A stretch of 64,000 bases of DNA from Danxiaibacter flavus (GCF_041060425.1 NZ_JAULBC010000005.1:310001-374000); one strand, 5' to 3'. Positions 9,008 to 19,130 are shown, numbered from the stretch's first letter. Numbers and translations are program-made. The notes: generated by a model from the letters alone, not told the origin.

Positions 9008-12000
9008 TTAAGCGTGTTCCGCTTCTTTTTTACCTGCAACGTCTGCTTCTTCTACTGTATTTCTAACTTTTGCCAGGTAGTTTACGTTTGGTAATACGTG
9101 TAATTGTTCCAGAGAAATGAACAACCTCTGTGGATTCTCCTGTCTTGTTTTTGTGATTGCGCTTTCAGTGCTGTTGGCATTACCGAAAACAATCGCATTG
9201 GTAGGACAAGCCTGTGCACAAGCCGTAGTAACATCGCTGTCATTCAACGGACGGCTGTCTTTCTTAGCTTTCAGCTTACCTTCCTGTAAACGTTGTACGC
9301 AGAATGAACATTTTTCAATCACACCACGGCTACGTACAGTAACATCCGGATTCAACACCATTCTTGTAAGATCATCATTCATCATCATTGTAACATCGCT
9401 GATGTGATCTCTCTGGTTGTCAGGGAAGCTGTCAGCACCTGTATAATCAGCCCAGTTAAAGCGACGAACTTTAAATGGACAGTTGTTAGCGCAATAACGT
9501 GTACCGATACAACGGTTGTAGGTCATTTGGTTAAGACCTTCACTGCTGTGGTTTGTTGCAGCAACCGGACATACGTTTTCACAAGGAGCGTTGTCGCAAT
9601 GCTGACACATTAATGGTTGGAAAACTACTTTTGGATTGTCGATATCGCCGCTGTAATAACGGTCAATTCTCATCCAGTGCATATCGTGGAAACGCGCTAC
9701 TTCCTCCTTACCTACAACAGGGATGTTGTTTTCAGCGTTACAAGCAACAACGCACGCACCACAACCAACGCATGAGTTAAGATCGACGCTCATTCCCCAT
9801 TTGATACCTGGTCTGTCGTAAACAGGATAAATAGTTGCCTGTTTTTCGAACTTCTCGAGACCTCCGTAAGGAGCTAATTCTTTCTCTCTATCTTCACGAA
9901 TTTCATTTGGCTTCTTGATGAAGTCTGCCAAAGTCAATTCTTTCATTACCTCAACACGTTTACCCTGGCTGGTATCGTAAATATTGTGCGTTTGAGTAAG
10001 CGCAACAGGGTATTTATCACCCGTTAATTCGAGCTTAACGTTAGAAGCAGTAAAGTCAATTGCACTTCCGTTCAGAGAAGCAAGGTGGTATACGTTTTTA
10101 CCAACACCTTCAGCTGCTTTACCAACTTTTGGTGTACGTCCGTAACCAACTGCAATACCTATTGTGTTTGCCTGGGTACCGGGGATGATCAACACCGGCA
10201 GTTCAACCGGAGCTTTTCCATTTACGGTAACTCTTACAACTTTTTTATCAGGATTAACTTCGTATGCATCTGCCTGGCCGTTGTTTGTCAAATCTATGTT
10301 CAACAAGCTCTTTGCCATTGCAGGAGAAACGATAATGTAGTTGTCCCATGTAGCTTTGGTAACAGGGTCAGGCATTTCCTGCAACCAGGGGTTAGCAGCA
10401 CCTTGTCCATCACCAACACCAACTTTCTGATACAGCACCAATTCAACACCATCTGATTTTTTAGCAGATGAGATAGCACCCGTTGCAGTAGCAACTGCAG
10501 CGCTGTTGAATGCAGAACCGGTTGCCGGAGCTTCAGCCGGAACGATAACACCGTCTTGCAGTGCTTTGTTCCATCCTGCTTCTCCACCCAGTTTTGCAGA
10601 CCAGTAAGCTTTTACAAAGCCCAGGTAATCAGTTGTGGAACCACTCCATTTCAACAGACTGTCCTGCCACTGGCGTGTTTTAAATAATGGGTGAATTGTT
10701 GGTTGTATTAAGGAGAAATAACCGGTTTTAGCTTCTGCATCACCCCAGCTTTCCAGGTAGTGATGATCAGGAATGCTGAATTTACACAGCTGAGTAGTTT
10801 CATCCGCTTTAGGATTGAAAGACACAGTTGTTTTCACTTTCTTCAGTGCATCAGCAAATTTCTTAGCATCAAACCAGCTATATGCCGGGTTTGCACCGTA
10901 TACCAAAAGTGTGTTAACGCTTCCGGCATTCATATCTTCAACGAGTTTAGCGAAATCCGCATCAACACCCTGACGATAATTATAAGTTGCACTCCAGTCG
11001 ATGGTATTGCCACCAGCCTGTAATGCTTCGTTTATTGCATTTACTACAATCTGAACATTGGTATCGTTGCTATCGCTCACAACAAGCGCAGCACCTTTGT
11101 TAGCAGATAAAACCTTAGCAGCCTGCTCTATACCTGCTTTCAGTTTAGCGTCACTGATACCGCTAACGCCAGAACCATTGATCGCATTGTACAGCGCAAG
11201 AACAACCGCACCTTTTTCTGAGGGACGGTGTAAGAACCTGTCATCTGCATTAGAACCTGTTGTAGAGGCTACAGTTTCAAAATGAATGTGCTTGCTCATT
11301 ACAGGATTCTTCTCGTCTATCTTCTTACCTTTTGAGTATTGTTTAGCAAACTCAACCGGGCTTAACCATGTACCCAGGAAATCTGCACCAATACTTACTA
11401 TTGCTTTTGCTTTATCAAAACGGTAAGTTGGAATAGCTCTTTTACCATAAGTAGCTTCATTAGCCAGCAGTAAACCGGTGTATGAAACCGCATCGTACTG
11501 AACGTGGCGGCTGCCCGGATATTTAGCTAAAAATTGGTTGATAACTTCTTTGGTAGTGGGTGAAGTAACAGTGCTTGTTAAGATAACAACAGCGCCACCA
11601 AGCCCCTGAGCAACCGCTTTGTCTATTGCTTCAAGCGTTACTTCTTTATTATCGATAGAAGGAAAACGTAATCTCGCTGTATCATATAATTCAAGAACAG
11701 ATGCCTGAACCCTTGCAGAAGTACCACCCTGTGTAATTGGTGACATGGTGTTACCTTCTATTTTAATGGGACGGCCATCTCTTACCTTAGCCAGCACACT
11801 TATTACATCTCCATCCTGAACATAAGTTGTGGCATAATAATTGGCTACACCCGGAAGGATATCCTCCGGCCTGTTAACAAACGGAATAGCTTTTTTCACA
11901 GGCATTTCGCAACTGGCGGCCAAAGCAGCAGCAGCAGTGCTGAAACCTAAATACTTTAGGAAATCTCTTCTTGGAGTAGAAGCCTGTAAAAAACCATTGT

Positions 12001-12109
12001 CCGCGCTTTCAAAAGGAAGTTCTTCTTTGAACTCATCTTTTGCAGCTTGCTGATAAGCTTCTGAGTTATTCAGCTCGCCGAAACTTTGCCAATACTTTTT
12101 ATCACTCAT
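9008..12109 (-). CDS. actB: Alternative complex III subunit ActB, molybdopterin-like and Fe-S protein
   Basis: Large periplasmic subunit, 1033 residues. Its N-terminal part resembles a molybdopterin oxidoreductase but lacks a recognisable cofactor site, and its C-terminal part is a multi-cluster ferredoxin domain. A Tat motif PRRDFLKYLGFS is at residues 47-58, followed by a lipobox-like LAASC (Cys67). Fifteen cysteines in ferredoxin spacing occur between about 780 and 968 (780, 783, 786, 790; 835, 838, 843, 847; 867, 873, 877; 934, 937; 964, 968). That count fits three [4Fe-4S] clusters and one [3Fe-4S], as known for the family. It should pass electrons from ActC to the hemes of ActA. The start is the ATG at 12107-12109. 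Confidence 0.95.
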   Translation of the reverse strand: MSDKKYWQSFGELNNSEAYQQAAKDEFKEELPFESADNGFLQASTPRRDFLKYLGFSTAAAALAASCEMPVKKAIPFVNRPEDILPGVANYYATTYVQDGDVISVLAKVRDGRPIKIEGNTMSPITQGGTSARVQASVLELYDTARLRFPSIDNKEVTLEAIDKAVAQGLGGAVVILTSTVTSPTTKEVINQFLAKYPGSRHVQYDAVSYTGLLLANEATYGKRAIPTYRFDKAKAIVSIGADFLGTWLSPVEFAKQYSKGKKIDEKNPVMSKHIHFETVASTTGSNADDRFLHRPSEKGAVVLALYNAINGSGVSGISDAKLKAGIEQAAKVLSANKGAALVVSDSNDTNVQIVVNAINEALQAGGNTIDWSATYNYRQGVDADFAKLVEDMNAGSVNTLLVYGANPAYSWFDAKKFADALKKVKTTVSFNPKADETTQLCKFSIPDHHYLESWGDAEAKTGYFSLIQPTIHPLFKTRQWQDSLLKWSGSTTDYLGFVKAYWSAKLGGEAGWNKALQDGVIVPAEAPATGSAFNSAAVATATGAISSAKKSDGVELVLYQKVGVGDGQGAANPWLQEMPDPVTKATWDNYIIVSPAMAKSLLNIDLTNNGQADAYEVNPDKKVVRVTVNGKAPVELPVLIIPGTQANTIGIAVGYGRTPKVGKAAEGVGKNVYHLASLNGSAIDFTASNVKLELTGDKYPVALTQTHNIYDTSQGKRVEVMKELTLADFIKKPNEIREDREKELAPYGGLEKFEKQATIYPVYDRPGIKWGMSVDLNSCVGCGACVVACNAENNIPVVGKEEVARFHDMHWMRIDRYYSGDIDNPKVVFQPLMCQHCDNAPCENVCPVAATNHSSEGLNQMTYNRCIGTRYCANNCPFKVRRFNWADYTGADSFPDNQRDHISDVTMMMNDDLTRMVLNPDVTVRSRGVIEKCSFCVQRLQEGKLKAKKDSRPLNDSDVTTACAQACPTNAIVFGNANSTESAITKTRQENPQRLFISLEQLHVLPNVNYLAKVRNTVEEADVAGKKEAEHA

Positions 12110-12231
12110 ACGTATGATGGTTAATTGCCTATTGCCTATTGAAATGATCCAACCGACAATTATTATTTATAAAACTGACAATATTCTTATTTACTCTTTG
12201 AACTAAGGAACACGCTACCGGTTCCTGCAAA

Positions 12232-13494
12232 TTAGTAGTGACATTTCTGACACTCAGTACCGCCGATCTTTTCAACAGTGATGCCTTTTGTGCTATCAAG
12301 CTTTCCGTTCTTCAACTGATCGTGGTATTTTTCATAGAGGCTATAGAAACCATTGTCTTTGAATTTCACTTCAGTTGTACGGTGACAGTTGATACACCAG
12401 CCCATGCTCAGGTCAGCAAACTGATGAACTTCATCCATTTTGTTGATCTCACCGTGGCAGGTCTGACACTGTACCTGGCCAGCAGTCACGTGCTGTGAGT
12501 GGTTAAAATATACGTGGTCAGGAAGATTGTGAATACGAACCCACTCAATTGGTTTTGCTTTGGAAGGATCCCATGGCTTGCCGGGTTCGAAACCAGCGTA
12601 TTTATATAATTTCTGTATTTCCGCAGTACCGTTTACTTCTTCTCCTTCTCCATTGTAGATCTTTTCTTTACCAGTGTATTCGTTGATAGCCTGGTGACAG
12701 TTCATACATATATTGATGGAAGGAATAGTTGCTTGTTTTCCGTCGTGTGCAGGACCGTGACAATACAAACAGTTGATCTGGTTTACACCTGCGTGAATTT
12801 TGTGTGCGAAGAAAATTGGTTGTTCAGGCTGATAGTCTTTGGTGCGGCCCAAACCAATCGCTCCTTTAGTAGTAAAATAACCACCGATCAGGAATAATAT
12901 AATTGTGATAAATGCGATGTAAGCTTTGTTTCTCCAGAAAGGAACCGGCTCATGAGCAGGAACGCCTTCTTTATCATCAGCCATTTTGCGAAGATTGGCA
13001 TTTACCTGTAGTAACGTAAAGGCAACGATTGCAAGAATGAGTGTAATAATACCGAACAACAGTGAGCTGTCACCTGTTTCCTCAGCCTGTGCAGCACCAG
13101 GAGCGCCGGCTGCAGGGGCAGCAGTTGCAGCAGCTTCTTCAGCTTTAACATAGTCAAGGATTGCGTCGATTTCCTTCTCGTTCAGGGTAGGAAACGCAGT
13201 CATCACGATACCATATTCTTTATGAAGACCTTCGGTATAAGCGTCGGTTTTCATGAAACCTGCCGGGTTGTGTACCCAGTCATGGATCTTTTTTCTATCA
13301 CCCCAGGGACCCCTGGTTTCTACACCAGCCAGTGCAGGACCCGTTAACTTTTTTGTTACAGAGTGGCAGGAGGCACAGTTAGCTGAAAACAGCGCCTTTC
13401 CATCCTGAGCTGACACCTTATTACTAATTAATAGGACAAACGATGCGATTAATCCTGATACTACGTTTTTGATAAATCTTCTATTGTGGGTCAT
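12232..13494 (-). CDS. actA: Alternative complex III subunit ActA with an extra N-terminal heme domain
   Basis: Multiheme cytochrome c, first gene of the act operon. Six CxxCH motifs are present in 420 residues: one at 40-44 in an N-terminal class I cytochrome-like domain, then 242-246, 263-267, 343-347, 367-371 and 415-419 in the pentaheme part. A signal-like helix spans residues 11-29, and two further membrane segments (about 146-164 and 191-208) separate the single-heme domain from the pentaheme domain. An Ala-rich linker covers 118-140. The pentaheme part is the classical ActA; the front domain looks like a fused monoheme cytochrome. I use the ATG at 13492-13494 rather than a GTG two codons earlier. 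Confidence 0.92.
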   Translation of the reverse strand: MTHNRRFIKNVVSGLIASFVLLISNKVSAQDGKALFSANCASCHSVTKKLTGPALAGVETRGPWGDRKKIHDWVHNPAGFMKTDAYTEGLHKEYGIVMTAFPTLNEKEIDAILDYVKAEEAAATAAPAAGAPGAAQAEETGDSSLLFGIITLILAIVAFTLLQVNANLRKMADDKEGVPAHEPVPFWRNKAYIAFITIILFLIGGYFTTKGAIGLGRTKDYQPEQPIFFAHKIHAGVNQINCLYCHGPAHDGKQATIPSINICMNCHQAINEYTGKEKIYNGEGEEVNGTAEIQKLYKYAGFEPGKPWDPSKAKPIEWVRIHNLPDHVYFNHSQHVTAGQVQCQTCHGEINKMDEVHQFADLSMGWCINCHRTTEVKFKDNGFYSLYEKYHDQLKNGKLDSTKGITVEKIGGTECQKCHY

Positions 13495-14050
13495 ATTCAC
13501 AATTCAATTGTTGGAATGTGGAAAAATATCCCTGAACGGCTGCAAAAATATGACACGATATTGACAAAATATCAAGGTGTATAAAATTTTTTTAGCCTTA
13601 CCCAGCTTGACTTTCAGAGGATTCGCAGCATTGTCATGACAAAATTGTCATAAAAGTGTAAGCCGGGAAGCTGTCCGAAATCAGGAAATTTTTCTAAAAT
13701 TTTCCTTAAAGCAAGGCGTCAAATGTTAAAATGACCTGAATTCAGATTAAGAAAATGAATTATTCGTAATTCCAATTTTCTCAGGTATTGAATTTTTTGC
13801 TCTTTTTGCGGCCCTTTAATTCGCGACAACAACCCTGAAAATTATCTTTCAGCTTTTCGGGGGGTGTTACATCATATTCAAATTATTTTACCTGGAACGG
13901 ATATCTTGCGGGTCAATCCTCTTTGATTTATGCAATTTTTACGCTTGCGTGCCTGTGTATATTAAATAAGGTTATTGCAACAGATTTCACGTATCAAACC
14001 TTTACTTAGTATTTTAAAGATATCTTGCAGGCCGATTTAATAGTCATTTT
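13495..14050. other. Divergent gap between actA and purN
   Basis: This 556-base gap separates the minus-strand act operon from plus-strand purN and should hold both promoters. A possible act promoter is listed separately. The 13-base word GATATCTTGCNGG occurs twice, at 13899-13911 and 14019-14031; the second is close to a TAnnTTG box ahead of purN. No gene-like reading frame or RNA gene is apparent. Confidence 0.6.
13543..13575 (-). promoter_or_regulatory. Possible sigma-A-type promoter of the act-cox operon
   Basis: On the minus strand TATTTTTG at 13543-13550 matches the Bacteroidota -7 box TAnnTTTG exactly. A TTG at 13573-13575 lies 22 bases upstream, close to the usual -33 spacing. It would give a leader of roughly 40 bases before the actA ATG. 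The match is short, so chance remains possible. Confidence 0.4.
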
Positions 14051-14614
14051 ATGAACATAGCCATTTTTGCATCAGGTGCAGGCTCTAATGCCAGGAGGAT
14101 AATTGAATACTTTAAGGACGCTGAGACGGTAAAAATTGCACTCATCGTGTGTAATAAGCCTGGTGCCGGCGTTCTGGATATTGCCCGGGAACATAACATT
14201 CCTGCATTACTGATTGAAAAAGAGCAGTTTTTTAGAGGAAATGCCTATGTTGACGAACTTCGTAGCCATCATATCGATTTTATTGTTCTGGCTGGCTTTT
14301 TATGGAAAGTTCCATCAGCACTTATCAAAGCCTTCCAGGAAAAGATCATCAATATTCACCCTGCATTACTACCCAAATACGGAGGGAAAGGAATGTATGG
14401 CCAGTTTGTACATGAAGCGGTTATTGGTGCAAAAGATGCCGAAAGCGGAATCACCATACATTTTGTGGACGAACAATATGACCACGGTTCAACCATTTTC
14501 CAGGCAACCTGCCCGGTATTACCTGACGACACAGCCGCAAGCCTGGCGCAGCGTATTCATGAGTTGGAACACAAGCACTATCCAGCGGTTATCGAAAAGT
14601 TGTTGTTAAGTTAA
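14051..14614 (+). CDS. purN: Phosphoribosylglycinamide formyltransferase
   Basis: Cytosolic enzyme that transfers a formyl group from 10-formyltetrahydrofolate to GAR, the third step of purine synthesis. The 187-residue length is normal. The phosphate-binding ASGAGSNARRI is at residues 7-17, the catalytic stretch NIHPALLPKYGGKGMYG at 101-117 (Asn101 and His103), and Asp144 in EQYDHG completes the catalytic set. The start is the ATG at 14051. It stands alone, divergent from the act operon. A shorter reading frame inside it in another frame is not a gene. Confidence 0.95.
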   Translation: MNIAIFASGAGSNARRIIEYFKDAETVKIALIVCNKPGAGVLDIAREHNIPALLIEKEQFFRGNAYVDELRSHHIDFIVLAGFLWKVPSALIKAFQEKIINIHPALLPKYGGKGMYGQFVHEAVIGAKDAESGITIHFVDEQYDHGSTIFQATCPVLPDDTAASLAQRIHELEHKHYPAVIEKLLLS

Positions 14615-14683
14615 AGACCTCAAATTTTTGGGCATTTTTGAAAAAGCTATTTAGATTGTATCCGCTACCCTGCATTAATATAT

Positions 14684-15799
14684 ATGAAGATGAAAACACT
14701 ATTTCTCTTTCTTTTAGGGTACTTAGGTCTTGTAACAGCAGGCCTCGCGAATACCATTATTTTGTCGCCTGATAATAATGGTAATATTTATTTGAAAACA
14801 CCACCGCCATACGGACCGGGCGATACTTTCATTATAAAAGAAGACGCAAAAAGCCTGGTTTTGTACAATATAAAAGGCTCGCCCAATAATTATGTTGTTA
14901 TTACAACCGCGCCGGGTATAACCATTGGCGGCGCACCAAATCATACAGTCGGAATTTATCTGTGCCAATACGTGAAAATTTGCAATATGCATATTTCAGG
15001 TGTGCCTAATCAAATCGGCTTAAAAACACAATTATGTTCGGACATGACGTACGAAAACATTCAGATCGAAAATGCATCTGTGGGGTTCTCGCTGAAGAAT
15101 GATCCGAAGCAAAATGCACCTGAAACATATTATCCTGTTACCATCAATAATATCGTAATTAAGAATTGCACTGCGAAAAATTGCAATAACGAGGGATTTT
15201 ATATCGGTCATACATTTTCTCAACCGCTGTATAATCAAATCCCAAGCCCGATCATTGGTCTGACTGTTGAGAATCTCTATGTGGAAAATACAGGCTGGGA
15301 TGGCATACAAATAACAAATGCCCAAAATTGTTCCGTTCGTGGGCTGAGAACCAAAAATACCGGCACGGCACAAAAAGGCGGGCAGGCAAGCTGCGTTGCT
15401 TTGCAGGACGCCGTTACCGGTTCGTTTGAAAATATTTATTGTGAAGATGGTACCGGCGGCCTAACGATTTTGGGCAATGGCGAATTCAACATAAAAAATG
15501 TCACTTTGAAGCATGTGGCGACCGCCATGAATTCCAACGCCATTTTTGTAGACAACCGCAGTGATCACGGCCTTGATCTACCGGCGCGAAAATTAATTAT
15601 GAGTGATGTGAGCATTGTTGATGGCAATCCCAATGGCCGTTACCCGGTATACATCCTGGATGGAACTACAGGAAATCCACCTGCGAAAAAGGCTATTCCG
15701 GGAACAATCTCAAATCTTACTTACGAAAAATCTGTTTGGAAGAATAAAATAAATGATGCTGCACGAAACAAGTTTGTAGGAGGATCACTAAACTTCTAA
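14684..15799 (+). CDS. Secreted right-handed parallel beta-helix protein
   Basis: Predicted exported 371-residue protein with a signal peptide over residues 1-22. The body is built from repeated beta-strand turns with Asn and Ile/Val ladders (INNIVIKNCTAKNCNNEGFY, then LTVENLYVENTGWDGIQI and similar), characteristic of pectate-lyase-like beta-helix proteins. Such folds usually bind or cleave polysaccharides, but I see no catalytic motif that fixes a substrate. It sits 69 bases after purN on the same strand and converges with the acetyltransferase gene 14 bases further on. Function unknown; secretion and fold fairly secure. Confidence 0.7.
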   Translation: MKMKTLFLFLLGYLGLVTAGLANTIILSPDNNGNIYLKTPPPYGPGDTFIIKEDAKSLVLYNIKGSPNNYVVITTAPGITIGGAPNHTVGIYLCQYVKICNMHISGVPNQIGLKTQLCSDMTYENIQIENASVGFSLKNDPKQNAPETYYPVTINNIVIKNCTAKNCNNEGFYIGHTFSQPLYNQIPSPIIGLTVENLYVENTGWDGIQITNAQNCSVRGLRTKNTGTAQKGGQASCVALQDAVTGSFENIYCEDGTGGLTILGNGEFNIKNVTLKHVATAMNSNAIFVDNRSDHGLDLPARKLIMSDVSIVDGNPNGRYPVYILDGTTGNPPAKKAIPGTISNLTYEKSVWKNKINDAARNKFVGGSLNF

Positions 15800-15813
15800 G
15801 TCATTTTTCTCAT

Positions 15814-16302
15814 CTACTCGGGCCTCAGGTCTTTTTCCATGAAGACAACATCTTCAATCGGGTTAAAGTAGTAGGGCTTTGTTTCAATAAATCCCTTTCG
15901 CTGGTATAATTTAATAGCCGGTTGTAGCCTCTTTAAGGTATCCAGCTTCATAATATCATAGCCCAGTTTACGCGCTTCGCAAATAATGGCATCAACCAGG
16001 GCATTTCCGATTGCGTGTTTTCTGTGTCCGGGCCTGACAAACAATCTTTTCATTTCGCAAAACCGCACTCCGTTATCATCATCCAGTTTTTGTAGTGCAA
16101 CGCATGCGGCCAACGTATCATTCCAGTATGCAAGCAATAATGCTCCATCTGGCGGCCCGTATTTTTTCATTGGATCATCCAGCTCTTTTTCAAATTGCTG
16201 AAACTGCAGATCAATACCCAATTCCCGGGCATATTCATCAAATAATTGTGCAGCCAGACGAGTATCTTCTCCCGGACCTGTTATTCGTTGTATTGTAAGC
16301 AC
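15814..16302 (-). CDS. GNAT-family N-acetyltransferase
   Basis: Predicted cytosolic acetyltransferase, about 162 residues, with the acetyl-CoA loop RPGHRKHAIGNALVDAI near residues 90-106 and a C-terminal YQRKGF typical of the fold. The substrate is unknown. No ATG fits the front of the gene. I use the GTG at 16300-16302. A TTG two codons earlier is unlikely because it lies inside TATTTTTG (16306-16313 on the minus strand), which reads as a TAnnTTTG promoter box, so the mRNA would be almost leaderless. It converges with the beta-helix gene. Confidence 0.8.
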   Translation of the reverse strand: MLTIQRITGPGEDTRLAAQLFDEYARELGIDLQFQQFEKELDDPMKKYGPPDGALLLAYWNDTLAACVALQKLDDDNGVRFCEMKRLFVRPGHRKHAIGNALVDAIICEARKLGYDIMKLDTLKRLQPAIKLYQRKGFIETKPYYFNPIEDVVFMEKDLRPE

Positions 16303-16335
16303 AGGCAAAAATAAACTGGATTACTTTGTTATAAC

Positions 16336-18816
16336 CTATTGCTTTTTTTCGTCACCCGCACTTTCATTGTCATTGCCAGCAGATCTGGCCTTTATCTTTT
16401 TTGAAAACGTGAGCTTGAATTTCATTTTGCCATCATCGCCACTAACGGCCCGCACAAAAATGCTTGGCCCTACTTTAGAATGTACGCCCACATTTTGCGG
16501 ACGTTTATCATCTTTCTTTCCAAGATTGCTTAATGGCAGTTGTATAAGTATATTGGAGTTTCCGTTCAATCCATAAATTCCTTCAACAAACATGCTTAGC
16601 ACATTCGACTGAATTTCCATCCGGTTGATATGGATTTTATCGTGATCAATATCCAGCCTGTTTTTTAATTCCGCAAATTTTACATTGCTCAGATCGCGAT
16701 TTCGCAGAATAAAATTTTTTATGTTCTCCAATGGTTTATAATTTACCAATGCTCCATTTTTTAAAGAGAAATCTACTGCGCCTGTGATCGAGTTCGCTAC
16801 AACTGAACCAGAGCTGCTAATTCCAAGAGCAATATCTGCGTCTGCAGTAAAGTTTCCTCTTAAATTGCGGCTGGTAATTCCGTTTTGTCCAAATTCGTTA
16901 AACTCGTAAAATAACTTTTGAACGTTCACATTTTTTACGGCAACTGCAATTTTTGCATCATGCCTCGCAGCTCCGGGTTGTTGCACAGATCCTTTCGCTG
17001 TCAGGCTGCCACCCGCTGTATTAAGAGATATATTGTTGATGAGCCAATCATCTTTTCGAAACAGAATATTGCTGTTGAATGCGGTTGCATCAAATTGATC
17101 AAAAACAATGTGGCCAGCCTTCATATTTAATGAGAGTGTTCCGTTTTCAAGAATTTCATCTGCGTTCAAAAGAGTTTTCGCAAGCTTCGGTCCTTTTTTC
17201 TTTCTGGCAGATGAGGCGGTTTTGTTGCGCGAAAAGACTGATTTGAAATCACCGAGATCAATAAATGGTGCAGTTACATTGCAAACAATCATTGCCTTTG
17301 CAGGGTCGGACTGCATATAAGCTCCCGCATTTTTTCCCTGGACCTGTACCTCAAAATGGCTTTTATTAAGGTCACACTTGAAGTTATTTATGCTTATATC
17401 GTTTTCGTTAAAGATAATATCACCGTTACAATTGGTGAATGTAAGCGTCTTAGGTTCATACTGTATTATACCGTCTTTTACATGAATTGCGCCACTCAGC
17501 TTTTGCAGCAGCGCAACATTTGCCGTAAGGGGGCCGTTGTATTGCAGCGTCATTACCGCTATGCCTTCAATAAAGCGTATTGTCTGCAAATTGAATTTAT
17601 TGTCCAGCGCCGGGAAGTCGGTAGTGGATTGCAGCTTCACGTCAAGCGTGGGATTGGCCAGGTCAGTTATCATGATGTTTGAACCTGCCACCTGTATTCC
17701 TTCCCAGTTACCAACAAAATTATCAAACACTACCATGGAGTTGGGGTCAGTTCTCGGAACGCCTTTCACGCGTTCATTAAAATAACTGCCTTTAAAACTG
17801 CATTTATCAAATGTTGCAATGGGCGTCTGTAAAATATTGTCTTCTGTGGTCCACTCAACTCTTACAAAAGGAATTGATTTATACATTAACGGACCTTCAA
17901 TTTCCGCAGTTACATTAATGGGTTCGGACAGCTGATAGAGACTCAGCTTTCTTTGAATCTTTTCTGTAAGTATGGATAATGCCTGCTTGTAGACCAATTT
18001 TCTTGTGTCTACTTTAAGGCTAAACTTACCACTATCCGAGAAGTTAAAATTACCACCCATTGTATATAGCTGCTTATTGATGGAAGCCTTGGCATTTGAG
18101 AACTGCAGGCTTTTTTGCGGCAGATTGAATTTTATATTGAATGTTCCCTCTACTTCCTGATTTTGTAAATAAATGCCTTGTGCAAGGTTAAATCCTAAAC
18201 CGTTTACAAGACATTTTTCTTTAAGCCTGATGTTTAAAACGGTGTCAACCTTTTTTATGCGTGCATCCATGTCCTTAATCAGGATATCATATTTCTTTTC
18301 CTTTTGTGCGTGGTCTATCACAACATGGAAGTTTTGCAGCTCTACATTATCAATAAATACTTTTTGTGATTTTTTGCCTGGTCTTTCAATTTCCCTTTGC
18401 TTGGGCTTCAGCAGGTAATTATTGGAATATCCTGAAGAGTCTGTAAAAAGATGAAAGCTTCCATTTGCAACTTTGAGATCACGCACATCGAGGTTTCGCT
18501 GGATTAACTGAACAATATTGAAGGTTGTGGACACTGTTTTGGCAACAAACAATGGTTCATGCCGCAGTGTATCTTTATAAGAAACATCAATAAGCCGGAT
18601 CTCAATTTTAGGAAAATAACGCCACATGTTTATTTCAATATCGTTTATGTGCGCGTCGCCTGGCAGCAGTTGATGAACCGCATTGTTCACCTTCGAAAGT
18701 ATGAGCCCTTTTTTATTGTTGGCCAAAATGCTAAGTACAATAAGGATAAGAACATATAATGCGATAATACTTAACAGTATCATCCCTGTTCGCTTTATGA
18801 TCTTTCCTTTAACCAA
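16336..18816 (-). CDS. AsmA-family envelope protein
   Basis: Large membrane-anchored protein of 826 residues. A basic N-terminus is followed by one membrane helix at about residues 12-32, then a long mostly beta-strand body that repeats lipid-transfer-type strands. The C-terminal part (about 640-790, with GAVDFSLKNGALVNYKPLENI and IDHDKIHINRMEIQSN) resembles the AsmA-like C-terminal region. AsmA-type proteins work at the inner membrane in outer-membrane lipid homeostasis; that role here is inferred. The start is uncertain: TTG at 18814-18816 keeps the positive N-terminus, while the ATG at 18781-18783 would begin at the helix. The end of the protein is a charged low-complexity tail. Confidence 0.75.
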   Translation of the reverse strand: MVKGKIIKRTGMILLSIIALYVLILIVLSILANNKKGLILSKVNNAVHQLLPGDAHINDIEINMWRYFPKIEIRLIDVSYKDTLRHEPLFVAKTVSTTFNIVQLIQRNLDVRDLKVANGSFHLFTDSSGYSNNYLLKPKQREIERPGKKSQKVFIDNVELQNFHVVIDHAQKEKKYDILIKDMDARIKKVDTVLNIRLKEKCLVNGLGFNLAQGIYLQNQEVEGTFNIKFNLPQKSLQFSNAKASINKQLYTMGGNFNFSDSGKFSLKVDTRKLVYKQALSILTEKIQRKLSLYQLSEPINVTAEIEGPLMYKSIPFVRVEWTTEDNILQTPIATFDKCSFKGSYFNERVKGVPRTDPNSMVVFDNFVGNWEGIQVAGSNIMITDLANPTLDVKLQSTTDFPALDNKFNLQTIRFIEGIAVMTLQYNGPLTANVALLQKLSGAIHVKDGIIQYEPKTLTFTNCNGDIIFNENDISINNFKCDLNKSHFEVQVQGKNAGAYMQSDPAKAMIVCNVTAPFIDLGDFKSVFSRNKTASSARKKKGPKLAKTLLNADEILENGTLSLNMKAGHIVFDQFDATAFNSNILFRKDDWLINNISLNTAGGSLTAKGSVQQPGAARHDAKIAVAVKNVNVQKLFYEFNEFGQNGITSRNLRGNFTADADIALGISSSGSVVANSITGAVDFSLKNGALVNYKPLENIKNFILRNRDLSNVKFAELKNRLDIDHDKIHINRMEIQSNVLSMFVEGIYGLNGNSNILIQLPLSNLGKKDDKRPQNVGVHSKVGPSIFVRAVSGDDGKMKFKLTFSKKIKARSAGNDNESAGDEKKQ

Positions 18817-19130
18817 CGCTCTTTTATTAAGTAATAACGCTCAACAAATCATTTTGTTACCAGATATAAACACGCCGTTTCCCCGAAAACGCTTTGCTTA
18901 AGTACGATTTACGAAGTACGAAGTACCTAATCTTAAGCAGACTCATTTTTTTGCCAATATCTTAAGTAAACGTTATTGCCAGATATATTACCATTAGCAT
19001 GCCAGCCCGCAAAATGCACTTTGCTAATCTTTGTATACCAGGCATCTCCGTAGGAGAAACATGAACATTCTTTTCTCGGCATTGGCAGTTCAAAAGGCCC
19101 AATAACCGATTTCTGCTGGTTTCATTAATG
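18817..19130. other. Gap between the AsmA-like gene and the esterase gene
   Basis: The 314 bases hold a copy of the GTACGAAGTACCTA word near 18902-18928 and a small hairpin TCTCCGTAGGAGA near 19046-19058 with the same GTA loop as the hairpins in the 45-47 kb array. A GGAGAAACATG sequence near 19053-19063 opens a frame of only 13 codons, which I do not call a gene. Confidence 0.5.

Noticed and set aside
19063..19104. GGAGAAACATG with a 13-codon frame
   Set aside because: Too short, and the ribosome-site-like sequence is part of a TCTCCGTAGGAGA hairpin of the repeat family.
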